Shown here piece by piece: positions 19,449 to 29,085 of a stretch of DNA of 39,796 nt. The notes under the pieces were generated by a model that was given only the letters and a program-made list of their open reading frames with translations, made no database searches and had not been told where the DNA came from. How positions within the stretch are numbered: position 1 is the stretch's first letter; each line of letters begins with the position of its first letter. The stretch is taken from assembly GCA_002280815.1 (NCBI GenBank), contig NCET01000088.1, forward strand, positions 1-39,796. Reading direction: 5' to 3'. This DNA comes from Flavobacteriales bacterium 32-34-25 (GTDB taxonomy: Bacteria; Bacteroidota; Bacteroidia; Flavobacteriales; Flavobacteriaceae). Made by a program: the position numbers and the translations under genes.

Positions 19449-21991
19449 TTACTCAATAATCATCTTGGCTGTTTTTTTCGTATCGCCATCCACTAAGGTC
19501 ACAAAATAAACTCCCGCCTGAGGCTTATTAGACAATTGAACATCCTGACTAATTCCGCCATTATTTGGATATTTTTCAGCAAACAATCTTTTCCCAGAAA
19601 GATCATAAACGAAAATTTCAATTTCATTATCCGAAGAAGTACTAATATACTTTACATTAAAACTTCCATTATTAGGATTAGAACTCACTCGCAAATCCTT
19701 AGTTATTTGATCAGCAGATATAGCGGTGTAACTTGGCGTACAAATACTTATTGAAGCTGCATTTAAAACTCCTGAATCACTCGTAAAAATATCACGAATA
19801 CGCAAAGTCCAGGTTCCGCTTGGATTTTCACCATTAAAACTACTCAAAACCCCTAAAGGAGCAACGGTTTGTAAAGTTGCATTCCCACACGACAAATCGC
19901 CTCCAGCATCATCATAAACTAAATCCAAAACACCATCAGTGGTTCCACAATCACTATAAAACAACTTAACAACAGTTCCCTGTGGACTCACAAGCTCCAT
20001 CTGAACATCGGAAAAATACTCATGCGAAATAGTAACATTAAAATTGACATCCGTATAGCAAAGGTTTTGCTATTGATAGCATAAAAAATATTATCAGTAG
20101 GTTCTATTAAAATTCTACACAACTGCGCCGAAACATCAGGAACTGTAATTGCTTCAGAACCATCATTGGCAACATTTGAAGCCAAAATAATTGGGAAACT
20201 CACTCCATTATCGGTAGAAAGTTTAATATTTACCCTAGACGCACCTGGTAAGCTACTAGTTCCATTTACATTCCATTTAACAGTTTGACTAGAATTTTGA
20301 AACCAACTTAAATTATCTATATTTTGAGAAATAATTTCAAATGGTCCAACAGCAGCATCAACATTTACCACCATTTCATCCGAAATGATTTGCGCTAATC
20401 CCTCGTCGGCATTATCTCTAGCGGTTAACACAAAATGAAGCGTTCGAGCAACATCAGAAACCGATTCCCATCTACTGATTAATCTTCCAGCCTTAACATT
20501 TTCAAAATTGGGCATATACCTAACTGGCGTACTCACTGGCGGGAAAGATCTGAAAAGAGGCCCATCAGTTTTAGTACTCAAAGCAATGCTAGAATTGCCA
20601 CTGGATGATGTAGCCGAATCATTTTGTTCCCAAGTATAAGTAACTGCTGGTGAAGCATCGCCCGTTCCTTGCAAAACAAAAGGAGTTCCTTTTGGAATAG
20701 TATAATCGGCTCCTGCATTTACCGCAGGCTCATTGGCACTAATTGTTGTAGTTACTGGACAATTTTTGGTTGCCAAATTATTCTGAATCTGGCTAATACT
20801 CACAAAAGAAAAATAATCATCCGAACGTTGTTCCACATCATAATCGGTAGTAATACCTGCATAACCCATTATCGTAGAACCGCTTCCTGGCTCAACACTT
20901 ACCCCTTCACCTTCTAATTCATAAGAAAAAGTATGATTAGCACCTAATTGATGTCCCATTTCATGGGCTACAAAATCAATATCAAAAGCATCTCCTCTCG
21001 GAATATCATTTGACGGCGAAGTATAAGCACTTCCTTTACCAGCATCACAAACACAGCCTATACAACCTGCATTTCCACCACCACCAGTTGCACCAAACAA
21101 ATGACCAATATCATAATTAGCGTCTCCAATTTTACTATTTAAAGTAGTCTGTAATTCATCACTCCATGCCCCAACAACATCAGAGCTTCCAACACCAATA
21201 CTTGCAATAGAATAAGGATCGGCTGAAGCATTAAGATATATTAGCTGATCATTATTCGCTATTAAAAGTAATTTTACCGCTAAATCCCGATTAAAAATCC
21301 CATTGACTCTAGTCATGGTAGCATTCATAGCGGCTAATGCTGCATCAACCGTCCCGCCATGAAAGGCTGCGTATTCTCCCGTACAAGACAAAGCCAAACG
21401 TAAGGTTCTAAAAGTTTTATTGCTCGAAACCAATTTAGACGTTTGATTACTTTTTTTATTAACTAATCCGGTCTCATCGATAGTAGTGCAACTAAAAGGC
21501 AAATGCTCTTTTAATTTATTTTTAGAATCAAAAACTACATACAAATTCTTATTATCAGTATCTTTTTCTATAAATTCCATCTGTCCATTTCTGGCAATCA
21601 TGGTTTGTATCCCTAATGGAGACATACTAAAGTTTAAAACAGCACTCGCATCAGTAATACCAATTCCTGAATACGAACGAATATCTGGATATTTTGCTTG
21701 AAGTTCGGGTTCGAAATTAGAATCTTCATGAATTGAAAATTTTTCTAAAACCCCATTAGCGTTAGGAATTGTAATTTGAATAGTAGCATTTGAAGCTTGC
21801 TTATCCTGAATTGATTCCAGCTTAGTCTTTAAAGCTTCTTCGTCAAGTTGAAACAAAACAGCAGTCTTAGTTGCTGATTTACTAATAAGTTTATCCGTAG
21901 TTTGACTAATTCTTTTCCATGGTTCCTTTTCTTGAGCATGAATAACTGAAAACCACAATAAAAGAAATACGAATAGACTATTTATTTTCAT
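19449..21991 (-). pseudogene. Reprolysin-like (M12-type metzincin) secreted protease with P domain and T9SS signal, frameshifted
   Basis: Translation probably starts at the ATG at 21991 (MKINSLFVFLLLWFSVIHAQ, a signal peptide). The longer TTG-initiated frame overlaps the promoter box at 22013-22020. After a propeptide-like region comes a metzincin domain with the zinc site HEMGHQLGANH (catalytic Glu344) and a Met-turn STIMGYAGI. The frame is lost near 20060, after FYAINSKTFAI. It resumes in another frame as YTDVNFNVTISHEYFSDVQM, a proprotein-convertase P domain, followed by a T9SS type A signal (SSNPNNGSFNV, ending KTAKMIIE). GCTAT occurs twice around the junction, compatible with a deletion between short direct repeats. 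The sequence between the two parts looks shorter than in related proteins I recall, but the missing length cannot be fixed here. Without repair the product lacks its sorting signal. Confidence 0.85.
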
Positions 21992-22012
21992 GACTAGCTT
22001 ATATTTATGTTC

Positions 22013-22020
22013 CAAAAATA
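22013..22020 (-). promoter_or_regulatory. -7 box of the metzincin gene promoter
   Basis: On the minus strand TATTTTTG matches TAnnTTTG. Transcription would start near 22006, 15 bp before the ATG at 21991, which supports that start codon. Confidence 0.5.
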
Positions 22021-22172
22021 AAGCATTTAATCAAAATATATTCAACAAATTAGTTTTAATTAAAGCTATCAACCCAATTGAATTATTACATAATATTTCC
22101 TTTTTTGTTAGAATCAACCGAAATACTTCAAAAAATAGAATCGGCATACCCTAAAATTCAAATAAGATAGTA

Positions 22173-22180
22173 TAAATTTG
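22173..22180 (+). promoter_or_regulatory. -7 box of the ribF promoter
   Basis: TAAATTTG matches TAnnTTTG. It overlaps the possible TTG start at 22178, so translation must begin downstream, most likely at the TTG at 22202. Confidence 0.55.
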
Positions 22181-22201
22181 CACTACTATAAAATAATTGC
22201 T

Positions 22202-23131
22202 TTGAAGATTTTTCATTCTATAAAAGATTTCAGTTCCCCAAAAAAAACAATCCTTACTTTAGGCACCTTTGATGGGGTACATATTGGACATAAAAAAATA
22301 CTCGAAAAAGTAATTCAACACACTCTTGACCAGGAATATGAAAGTTTAGTATTGACTTTTTTTCCGCACCCAAGAATGATTTTACAGGAACGTTCAGAAA
22401 TAAAATTACTGAATACTATTTCTGAAAAAGTAAGTTTACTGGAGCAATTAGGCATCCAAAATTTAGTTATTCATCCTTTTGACGAAAGTTTCTCAAGATT
22501 AACCGCCGAAGAATTTGTAAAAACGGTATTGGTTGAACAATTTAAAATTCAGAAAATAATTATTGGTTACGACCATCGATTTGGAAGAAACAGAACTGCC
22601 GATATCAATAATCTAATTGAATTTGGCAAAAAATACGGTTTTGAAGTCGAACAAATATCAGCCCAAGAAATCAATGCTATTTCAGTAAGTTCCACTAAAA
22701 TTAGAAATGCCCTTCACGAAGGAAACATGCTTCTGGCAAACAAATACTTAGGATATGACTATTTTTTAACTGGAACCGTAATCAAAGGAAAACAGTTAGG
22801 AAGAACTATTGGTTTCCCAACAGCCAACTTAAAAATAGAAGAAGATTATAAACTGATTCCGACAAAAGGAGTTTATATTGTATCGAGCCAAATCAACAAT
22901 AAAACAGTATTTGGCATGATGAATATTGGGCTCAACCCAACTGTTGGCGGAGAACATCTATCGGTTGAAATTCATTATTTAGATTTCGAAGGCGATTTAT
23001 ACGACCAAAAAATTACGGTTTCGATACTAAAACGCATTCGTGGAGAAGAAAAATTTGATTCGATTACATTATTAAAAGAACAAATTGAGAAAGATAAAAC
23101 CCAAACTCTTTTATACCTCGAAGCACTTTAA
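22202..23131 (+). CDS. ribF: Bifunctional riboflavin kinase / FAD synthetase
   Basis: The N-terminal FAD synthetase (nucleotidyltransferase) domain shows LTLGTFDGVHIGHKK, with the HIGH motif at residues 27-30, plus FFPHPRMIL and VSSTKIRNAL. The C-terminal riboflavin kinase domain begins at about residue 185 with GTVIKGKQLGRTIGFPTANL and has GVYIVSSQ, MMNIGLNPTVGG and the family ending. The enzyme converts riboflavin to FMN and FAD in the cytoplasm. I place the start at TTG 22202 (MKIFHSIKDFSS, 309 aa) because the -7 box ends at 22180 and because RibF of relatives begins at this point. There is no ATG in frame nearby, so a TTG start is required. It is transcribed divergently from the broken protease gene. 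Confidence 0.96.
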   Translation: MKIFHSIKDFSSPKKTILTLGTFDGVHIGHKKILEKVIQHTLDQEYESLVLTFFPHPRMILQERSEIKLLNTISEKVSLLEQLGIQNLVIHPFDESFSRLTAEEFVKTVLVEQFKIQKIIIGYDHRFGRNRTADINNLIEFGKKYGFEVEQISAQEINAISVSSTKIRNALHEGNMLLANKYLGYDYFLTGTVIKGKQLGRTIGFPTANLKIEEDYKLIPTKGVYIVSSQINNKTVFGMMNIGLNPTVGGEHLSVEIHYLDFEGDLYDQKITVSILKRIRGEEKFDSITLLKEQIEKDKTQTLLYLEAL

Positions 23132-23180
23132 ATTGCAATAAAAAACTGCTGTTTTTTAAAAATACCTCCTTTTTTTTACG

Positions 23181-23188
23181 TAAATTTG
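23181..23188 (+). promoter_or_regulatory. -7 box upstream of the first 145-aa membrane protein
   Basis: TAAATTTG is a perfect TAnnTTTG, 57 bp before the ATG at 23245. No clear -33 TTG is seen in the T-rich stretch before it. Confidence 0.5.
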
Positions 23189-23244
23189 ATAGACAATACC
23201 CTGTTTATCAAACAATTATTTTTTAACCTTAAAAAATTAAACGT

Positions 23245-23682
23245 ATGAAACTTCCAAAAGAATTATATAACGGAGTGATTATTTTTATAGGTATTGCTCT
23301 TTATTTTGTGTTAATGGAGCTTTTTAAGCTTTCTAATTTATTTTACTTAAGACTATTCAACATCGTTTTTATCTATTACGGTGTTAACAGAACTTTAAAA
23401 TCTAATTTTATTGAAGGTAAAACTAATTTTGCTGACAACGCCATTTCGGCATTAATGACTTCATTAACCGGTGTACTTTTAAGCATAATGGGCTTAGTAG
23501 CCTACATTTATTCCAAAGGAGGAGACGAATACATTCAAACACTTGCTGATTCATTGTTGTTTGTAGGAAGTCCTTCGGTAATGACTTATAACATTTCTTT
23601 ACTATTTGAAGGAATTGTTTCGGCTGTAATTGTCACTTTTTCGCTAATGCTATTATGGAAAAAGAAATATCCATCAGACTAA
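23245..23682 (+). CDS. Small four-helix membrane protein, first of two tandem paralogs
   Basis: I do not recognise this 145-aa family. It opens MKLPKELYNGVIIFIGIALY, with four likely membrane segments at about residues 9-28, 33-50, 66-90 and 115-138. The loops contain YYGVNRTLKSNF and EGKTNFADNAISAL. The second helix pair begins with DNAISALMTSLTGVLLSIMG and the C-terminus ends KKKYPSD. A hand alignment with the next gene gives about 57% identity (82 of 145 positions) with no gap. The conserved ISLLFEGI, NAISAL and YGVN(R/K)T motifs are the likely functional parts. It resembles in size and topology small flavobacterial integral membrane proteins of unknown role. It has its own -7 box and is followed by two inverted repeats. 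Confidence 0.85.
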   Translation: MKLPKELYNGVIIFIGIALYFVLMELFKLSNLFYLRLFNIVFIYYGVNRTLKSNFIEGKTNFADNAISALMTSLTGVLLSIMGLVAYIYSKGGDEYIQTLADSLLFVGSPSVMTYNISLLFEGIVSAVIVTFSLMLLWKKKYPSD

Positions 23683-23698
23683 AAATTGCATCTAAATA

Positions 23699-23733
23699 GT
23701 GTAAACCACTAAATAACATTAGTCATTTACACT
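23699..23733. repeat. 8-bp inverted repeat after the first membrane-protein gene
   Basis: AGTGTAAA at 23699-23706 and TTTACACT at 23726-23733 are perfect complements around a 19-nt loop. It could be a regulator site or part of a terminator. Confidence 0.5.
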
Positions 23734-23741
23734 AATTCTCA

Positions 23742-23793
23742 ATCAATTCGAGTGTTTTCTCAGTTTAACAAAACAAAAAACACTCGAATTGAT
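23742..23793. repeat. 17-bp perfect inverted repeat between the tandem paralogs
   Basis: ATCAATTCGAGTGTTTT (23742-23758) and its exact complement (23777-23793) are separated by 18 nt. The stem is long and perfect. The T-run after it is short and inside the stem, so a simple terminator is possible, but an operator or processing hairpin is equally possible. Confidence 0.8.
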
Positions 23794-23850
23794 GTTTTAA
23801 AGAATGACATCTAAGATAAAATAAGGTTTTATGTTTTTAATACACTCCAG

Positions 23851-24288
23851 ATGAAACTACCTAAAGAAATTGTAAACGGATTTATTATTTTCATAGCCAT
23901 CGCAATTTACTTTTTGCTGATGGAAGCATTAAATTTAGCCCATCTATTCTATTTGCGTTTTTTAAATGTCATTTTTGTTTTTTACGGAGTAAACAAAACC
24001 ATCCAACAAAACCTCAACGAAGGCAAGAAAAAATTTATTTCAAATGCTATTTCGGCATTATTCACCTCGGTGGTTGGAGTCATCTTAAGCATTATTGCAC
24101 TCGTACTTTACAGCCATCTACAAGGAGGCGATGCATTTGTAAAATCGCTATCTGAAGCCTTTCTTTTTGGCGGAAATCCTTCAATAGACTTGTATTCTAT
24201 ATCTCTATTGTTTGAAGGCATTGCCTCTTCGGTTATTGTAACACTGATGTTAATGTTGTATTGGAACAACCAATTCTCATCTGATTAA
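23851..24288 (+). CDS. Small four-helix membrane protein, second of two tandem paralogs
   Basis: The protein has 145 aa and the same topology and length as the gene 168 bp upstream, with about 57% identity. The N-terminus MKLPKE(I/L), the YGVNKT turn, NAISALFTSVVGVILSI, the GGDAF loop and SISLLFEGI are retained. The C-terminus ends NNQFSSD, also matching the paralog (SD). Equal length without gaps implies an old tandem duplication that is still under selection. I cannot name a function. The intergenic DNA with the 17-bp inverted repeat suggests the two are differently expressed rather than one simple operon. bioB follows in the same direction with its own promoter box. Confidence 0.85.
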   Translation: MKLPKEIVNGFIIFIAIAIYFLLMEALNLAHLFYLRFLNVIFVFYGVNKTIQQNLNEGKKKFISNAISALFTSVVGVILSIIALVLYSHLQGGDAFVKSLSEAFLFGGNPSIDLYSISLLFEGIASSVIVTLMLMLYWNNQFSSD

Positions 24289-24355
24289 TCCACAAAGCTT
24301 CTTTTAACCCAAACCCTTTTTCAGGCTATTGCATTGCTATTTTGAACAATTTGAC

Positions 24356-24363
24356 TACTTTTG
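24356..24363 (+). promoter_or_regulatory. -33/-7 promoter of bioB
   Basis: TACTTTTG matches TAnnTTTG, and a TTG lies at 24334-24336 at the expected -33 distance. Transcription would begin near 24369, so the TTG at 24342 cannot be the start codon and ATG 24387 is used. Confidence 0.55.
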
Positions 24364-24386
24364 ACGCATCAAAAAATGACAATACA

Positions 24387-25472
24387 ATGAGTATTACAAA
24401 ACACGATTGGACAAAAGAAGAAATTATCGCCATATATAATAAACCTATGATGGATTTGCTTTTTGAAGCAGCATCTATCCATAGAGAACACCACGACCCA
24501 AATGTGGTTCAAGTATCTACATTATTATCAATTAAAACTGGTGGTTGCTCTGAAGATTGTGGCTATTGCCCTCAAGCAGCACGTTACAACACCGGTGTTG
24601 AAGGAAATGATTTAATGAGTGTGAGCCAAGTAAAAGCCCAAGCTTTGCGTGCAAAATCTACAGGTTCTTCTCGTGTTTGTATGGGAGCTGCCTGGAGAAA
24701 CGTAAAAGATGGTGAAGAATTCGATCAGGTTTTAGAAATGGTTCGTACCATTAATAAACTGGATATGGAAGTATGTTGTACTTTAGGTATGATTACCGAA
24801 AATCAAGCACAACGTTTAGCCGAAGCAGGTTTATACGCTTACAATCATAATTTAGATACTTCTGAAGAATATTATAAAGATGTTATTTCGACAAGAGGAT
24901 TTGAAGATCGTTTACAAACTATCGAAAATGTTCGTAAAACCAATGTTACCGTTTGTAGCGGAGGAATTATCGGAATGGGAGAAAGCATCGAAGACCGCGC
25001 AGGAATGCTAGTAGCGCTTTCTACTCTAAACCCACAACCAGAATCAGTACCTATCAATGCTTTAGTTGCCGTTGAAGGAACTCCAATGGAAGAGGAAAAA
25101 CCAGTTGAAATTTGGGAAATGATTCGAATGGTAGCCACTACTCGAATTGTTATGCCAGAAACTCAGGTTCGTTTATCTGCAGGAAGAACCAATATGAGCC
25201 GAGAAGGACAAGCCATGTGCTTTTTTGCTGGTGCCAATTCTATTTTTGCTGGTGATAAATTATTAACCACTCCAAATCCTGATGTTAACGAAGACATGAA
25301 AATGTTTGAAATGTTAGGTCTGAATCCACAAAAACCATTTACAAAAGTAGTCCAACCAAAAACGGTTGAAGCTGAAGATTCTCAATTTCAATCTTTAGGC
25401 GAAAAACCTAAATGGTCTCGTCCAGGACACACTATTGAACGTAATGTTGAAGCATCTATCAAAAGAAAATAA
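24387..25472 (+). CDS. bioB: Biotin synthase
   Basis: From ATG 24387 the protein is 361 aa. The radical-SAM cluster motif CSEDCGYCPQ (Cys54, Cys58, Cys61) is followed by the biotin synthase signatures SSRVCMGAAWR, CCTLGMITENQA, YNHNLDTSEEYY, CSGGIIGMGE and VRLSAGRTNMSREGQ. The ending NPDVNEDMKMFEMLGLNP is typical. It inserts sulfur into dethiobiotin to make biotin, using S-adenosylmethionine and two Fe-S clusters. In this window it is separated from bioA by about 13 kb that holds the surface-protein array, whereas flavobacteria often keep these genes nearer together. It ends in a strong terminator. Confidence 0.98.
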   Translation: MSITKHDWTKEEIIAIYNKPMMDLLFEAASIHREHHDPNVVQVSTLLSIKTGGCSEDCGYCPQAARYNTGVEGNDLMSVSQVKAQALRAKSTGSSRVCMGAAWRNVKDGEEFDQVLEMVRTINKLDMEVCCTLGMITENQAQRLAEAGLYAYNHNLDTSEEYYKDVISTRGFEDRLQTIENVRKTNVTVCSGGIIGMGESIEDRAGMLVALSTLNPQPESVPINALVAVEGTPMEEEKPVEIWEMIRMVATTRIVMPETQVRLSAGRTNMSREGQAMCFFAGANSIFAGDKLLTTPNPDVNEDMKMFEMLGLNPQKPFTKVVQPKTVEAEDSQFQSLGEKPKWSRPGHTIERNVEASIKRK

Positions 25473-25487
25473 TTCCTTTAAAAACAT

Positions 25488-25527
25488 AAAAAAATCCATT
25501 AGAAACTAAGTTCTAATGGATTTTTTA
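25488..25527. terminator. Bidirectional terminator between bioB and surface protein C
   Basis: AAAATCCATTAGAA and TTCTAATGGATTTT form a perfect 14-bp stem with a short loop, flanked by A-run and T-run. It can serve both convergent genes. Confidence 0.88.
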
Positions 25528-25555
25528 TTTGAAAGAGATACATTATCCATTCAAA

Positions 25556-28500
25556 TTAATAAATTATTTTTTTGACAGCTTTCTTACCATTTGCCAATAC
25601 TACCTGCACAATCAAAGCCGGATGAGAAACTGATAAATTACTAATTGTTGTACCCACTGTATCGACTATGGTATCAGAATACACCAATTCACCCGAAAAA
25701 TCATAAATATAAACAGCTTCAATTACCTCCTCCGCAGTATTAATAGTTATTACTTTATCATTGGTAGCAATCAACACACCTTCAACTGGAATATCATCTT
25801 CAATTACAGCTGTTTTATCTTGATAACGCAAAACAAAACGATCCTTGAATATTCCCTTTTCGGTAACAAAAGTATATGGTTCTTTTAAATCATGTAGTAC
25901 TTGCATTAATTTGTCTTCCAGGAATACATTTTTAGAAGCAATAGAACCATCAACATGACCAATACTTATTTTAAATTCGCCTGCAATGGCAGTTTTATAT
26001 CCTAAAACCACAGTGTCTTTTTCTTGAAAAGCTAAATCTCTACCTTGAATCGCTAAATTTAATCCTTGGTTAATACTATAAAAATCTAAATATTGATTTC
26101 CGTCGTAGCTTACTCCATCTAAATTCCCTTCATAACCATTAGTTGCTCCAGTTATATAGCCTATTAATGTTTGTTTAAAAGCTCCTTGTGCATTGGACAA
26201 ATTCAACCACAAACGATTTTTCTCTAGTGCATTCTTAGCTTTTGAAGTTGTACCTAATTTAAAAAACTGCGAATTATCTCTTACCTCATCATACTCTTCA
26301 CCATCATCTATTACTTCATCATCCAAAAGACGCATCGCATTATTAAAGACAATTTCCCCTCCCATTTCACTTGCAGGAGCAAAAAAACCTTGGGCAGCAG
26401 CAATATTTCCATTTGGTACTGAATCATTAAAATTATCATCTGGATCGTTTACATCGTCATCATTAATAGCAGCACGAGTTCCTACACCTCCTGTAAGATT
26501 ATAAGTTGCATAATCATTTGTCGTATAATTATAAATAGCGTCTCCGTCAACGTTTGTACTTGGTGGCGAATTATGCGTCCAGAAATAAAGTGTTCCTTGT
26601 AATTTAGCAGCATTTTCAGTTAAAAATGAATCGGCACTCATAGCTGATGGATATGGATTTCCTATAAGATAAACCAGACCAGCAGTTAAATTCTTCGTTA
26701 GACGTCCATTATTAGGTTTTCCTTCAAACTCAGGATATTCATCAACAGTTGGCATAGTAATACTAAAGCCCTGTGGTGCCCTAACAATATATCCTTCTAA
26801 TGGATCCATTACCTTATTTCCGTTATAATGAATTACCCAACCTGAACTAGGATTAAAACTATAATACTTATCTCCTAAAGTATTAGGTGATAAATTTTTC
26901 AATGTTTGTCCCACCAGTAAGTAAAATCATATCTTTTTACTGGTTTTGTGTGGCGTTTATAAATAATATTCCCTAAATTCTCACTATCATCACTCATTTG
27001 AACCAAACTAGCATCATTCTCAAAAGTTAGCGAGCCATCAGGATCAACTATTAACTCGTTTCTTATTTTTAAATATCGTCCTGTTTTAAAAGTAACATGA
27101 GCTCCTGAATTGACTTCACATAAACAGGCCTCGATATTTACATTCTCATCCAAATTTTGTGAGTCATCATTATAACTTTGGGCAAATATCACTTTATTTT
27201 CTAGGGTAGGAACACCATCCCAAGCACCATTCCAGGTTATTGTTGGAGGTGGATTATTAATACTCACAGCAGTTACATCAGACACCGTTTGAGAACTACA
27301 AACCCCATTAGAAATAACAAAGTTGTAGTTCCCCGAATCTAGTCCGGTTATTGTTTGAGGATTTTCAGTTATTGGATAACTAGCACTTGAAACTCCTGTT
27401 TGATGAATTGTTCCGCCAATTACCAAATTACTCAACACAACAGTCCCTTTAGGCTCAGCACAACTAGGGTGTGTAGTTGTACCAACTGTTGGTTTAACAG
27501 CTCTATCAAAAACAATAGACGCATTTACAACACTTATACAATCAACTGATTTAAGTTCTGTTATCGTAATTGTACTTAAACCCACACTAGGCAAACCAGC
27601 AACCTGAATAGTCCCAGTTCCTGCTGTTTCAACCACCATAGTTGCAGTAAGCGCAGTTGCCGAAGGAGAACTTCTATTATAAGTTACTGTATAAGTACCT
27701 ATTGGCAAGCCTATTGGAGTAGAATGCAGCGTAACAGTAGATGTTTGCGCACAACTAGCATCAGCGGTTAGACTCGAAACACTATAAGTAGGACAAGTAT
27801 AGGTTACTTTTATTTGACCATTTCCTCCATTCCCTCCATTACTACTATTTGCAGAACTGAGCAATCCACTAACTAAACCATTACCAACACCACCACCACC
27901 ACCACCACCAGGAAAACCACCTGGTGAACCTTTTACATTTGGACCAATCAATAAATCTAATGTTAACACAGACGATACTGACAATTGCTTTTCTCCTCCA
28001 TTGCCTCCTGCACCTCCACCTGTAACTGCTCCTCCTCCTGTTAAGCCCAATGCATTATTTCCATTATTAGCTGTGCCTGCACTTCCACCACCACCACCAC
28101 TTCTATTAACACCTAATTTAATTGACGGAGGAAGCACAGTAATCTCTATTTGAGCCAAATATGTTGAACCACCGTTTCCTCCTCTATAATCACCTGCTAT
28201 ACTGCCTAATCCAGCACCAGCACCGGATAACAAAACACCACCACCGCCTCCATTTCCTCCACCCGCAGAAATAGATGAAAAAAAGGAACTTCCACCATTC
28301 GATCAATTAATATTTTCTAAACTTCCTCCTGCTCCTCCCTGACCAACAGTATATAGAAATTTAGCATTAGTGGGAATAACCGTAACAGCAACATTACCTT
28401 GACTAAAAGCGCCACCGCCTCCAGCACCGCCTGCAGCTCCCAAACTTACAAGGCCTAATAATTCATTAGAAGCGCCTCCTCCACCTCCTGCACCCCAAGT

Positions 28501-28674
28501 TTGAACGGATAAGCTTGTAACACCAGCAGGCACTTCTAATTCACCTGAAGTGGTTAAAGTTTTTGTAGTTTGCCCATAAGTAGAAATGGAAATTGCCAGA
28601 CAAGTTAGCATTAGAAAGCAGAACGCTTTAATGGTTTTTATTGGCTGTGCCAATGCAAAGTAATTTTTATTCAT
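25556..28674 (-). pseudogene. Giant T9SS-sorted surface protein C (glycine-rich), broken by a nonsense codon and a small deletion
   Basis: Translation probably starts at ATG 28674 (MNKNYFALAQ, then a signal peptide ending STYGQ). Glycine-rich segments follow (GAGGGGGASNELLG, GGGGGGGVGNGL), then Ig-like/SprB-type repeats and a C-terminal region shared with the two sister genes. That region runs from KRYDFTYW through SPNTLGDKYYSFNP to VVLANGKKAVKKIIY, which I take to be a T9SS sorting signal type C. There are two lesions. TGA at 28303-28305 lies in frame (ENIN-stop-SNGGSS), and a single change from GGA would explain it. Just after KRYDFTYW, near 26912, about 13 bases present in the sisters (SSPVAGQT) are missing and the frame shifts. 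As it stands no full-length protein can be made. The role of such proteins, possibly adhesion, is inferred from sorting signals and repeats only. Confidence 0.82.
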
Positions 28675-29030
28675 AGCCCCCTCATTTAAAAAAATAAACA
28701 AACAGCCAGATATGATAATATCCAGTTGACAGCAATTTTTTAGGGGGTCTAAAAATCAAGAATAAAGTTATCAAAAAAATCGTTTAACGGAAGTTTTTTG
28801 CTGTTAAAATACCACTAGTTAACAAGGGTTTAAATCTAAGAAAATACGCAAATAACGAACGATTGAAAACACCTAAAAATCATCTACGAAACACAAAAAA
28901 GCTTCAAAAACGGTTTTTGTAGGCTTAAAAATGAAATTCATTAAAGAAAAACAAATTCAAATTGGCTATAAATAGTACAAAATCTCACAAAAAAAGCTGT
29001 AAGACTGACAAGATTTTTTGGAAAATTGCA
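28675..29030. other. Noncoding gap between surface proteins C and B
   Basis: About 355 bp of A/T-rich sequence upstream of protein C, presumably holding its promoter. I see no reading frame, no clean TAnnTTTG on the minus strand and no repeat beyond short A-runs. Confidence 0.5.
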
Positions 29031-29063
29031 AAAAAAATCCCGACTGCTTAACGCAATCGGGAT
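29031..29063 (-). terminator. Terminator of surface protein B
   Basis: ATCCCGACTGC and GCAATCGGGAT pair with one mismatch. On the minus strand the hairpin is followed by eight T. A closely similar hairpin, ATCCCGACT and AATCGGGAT, ends sister gene A. Confidence 0.82.
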
Positions 29064-29085
29064 ATCTTAGATTTACTTTTTAAGA

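Noticed and set aside
22178-22201. TTG at 22178 as ribF start
   Set aside because: It lies inside the -7 promoter box, so it would not be transcribed.
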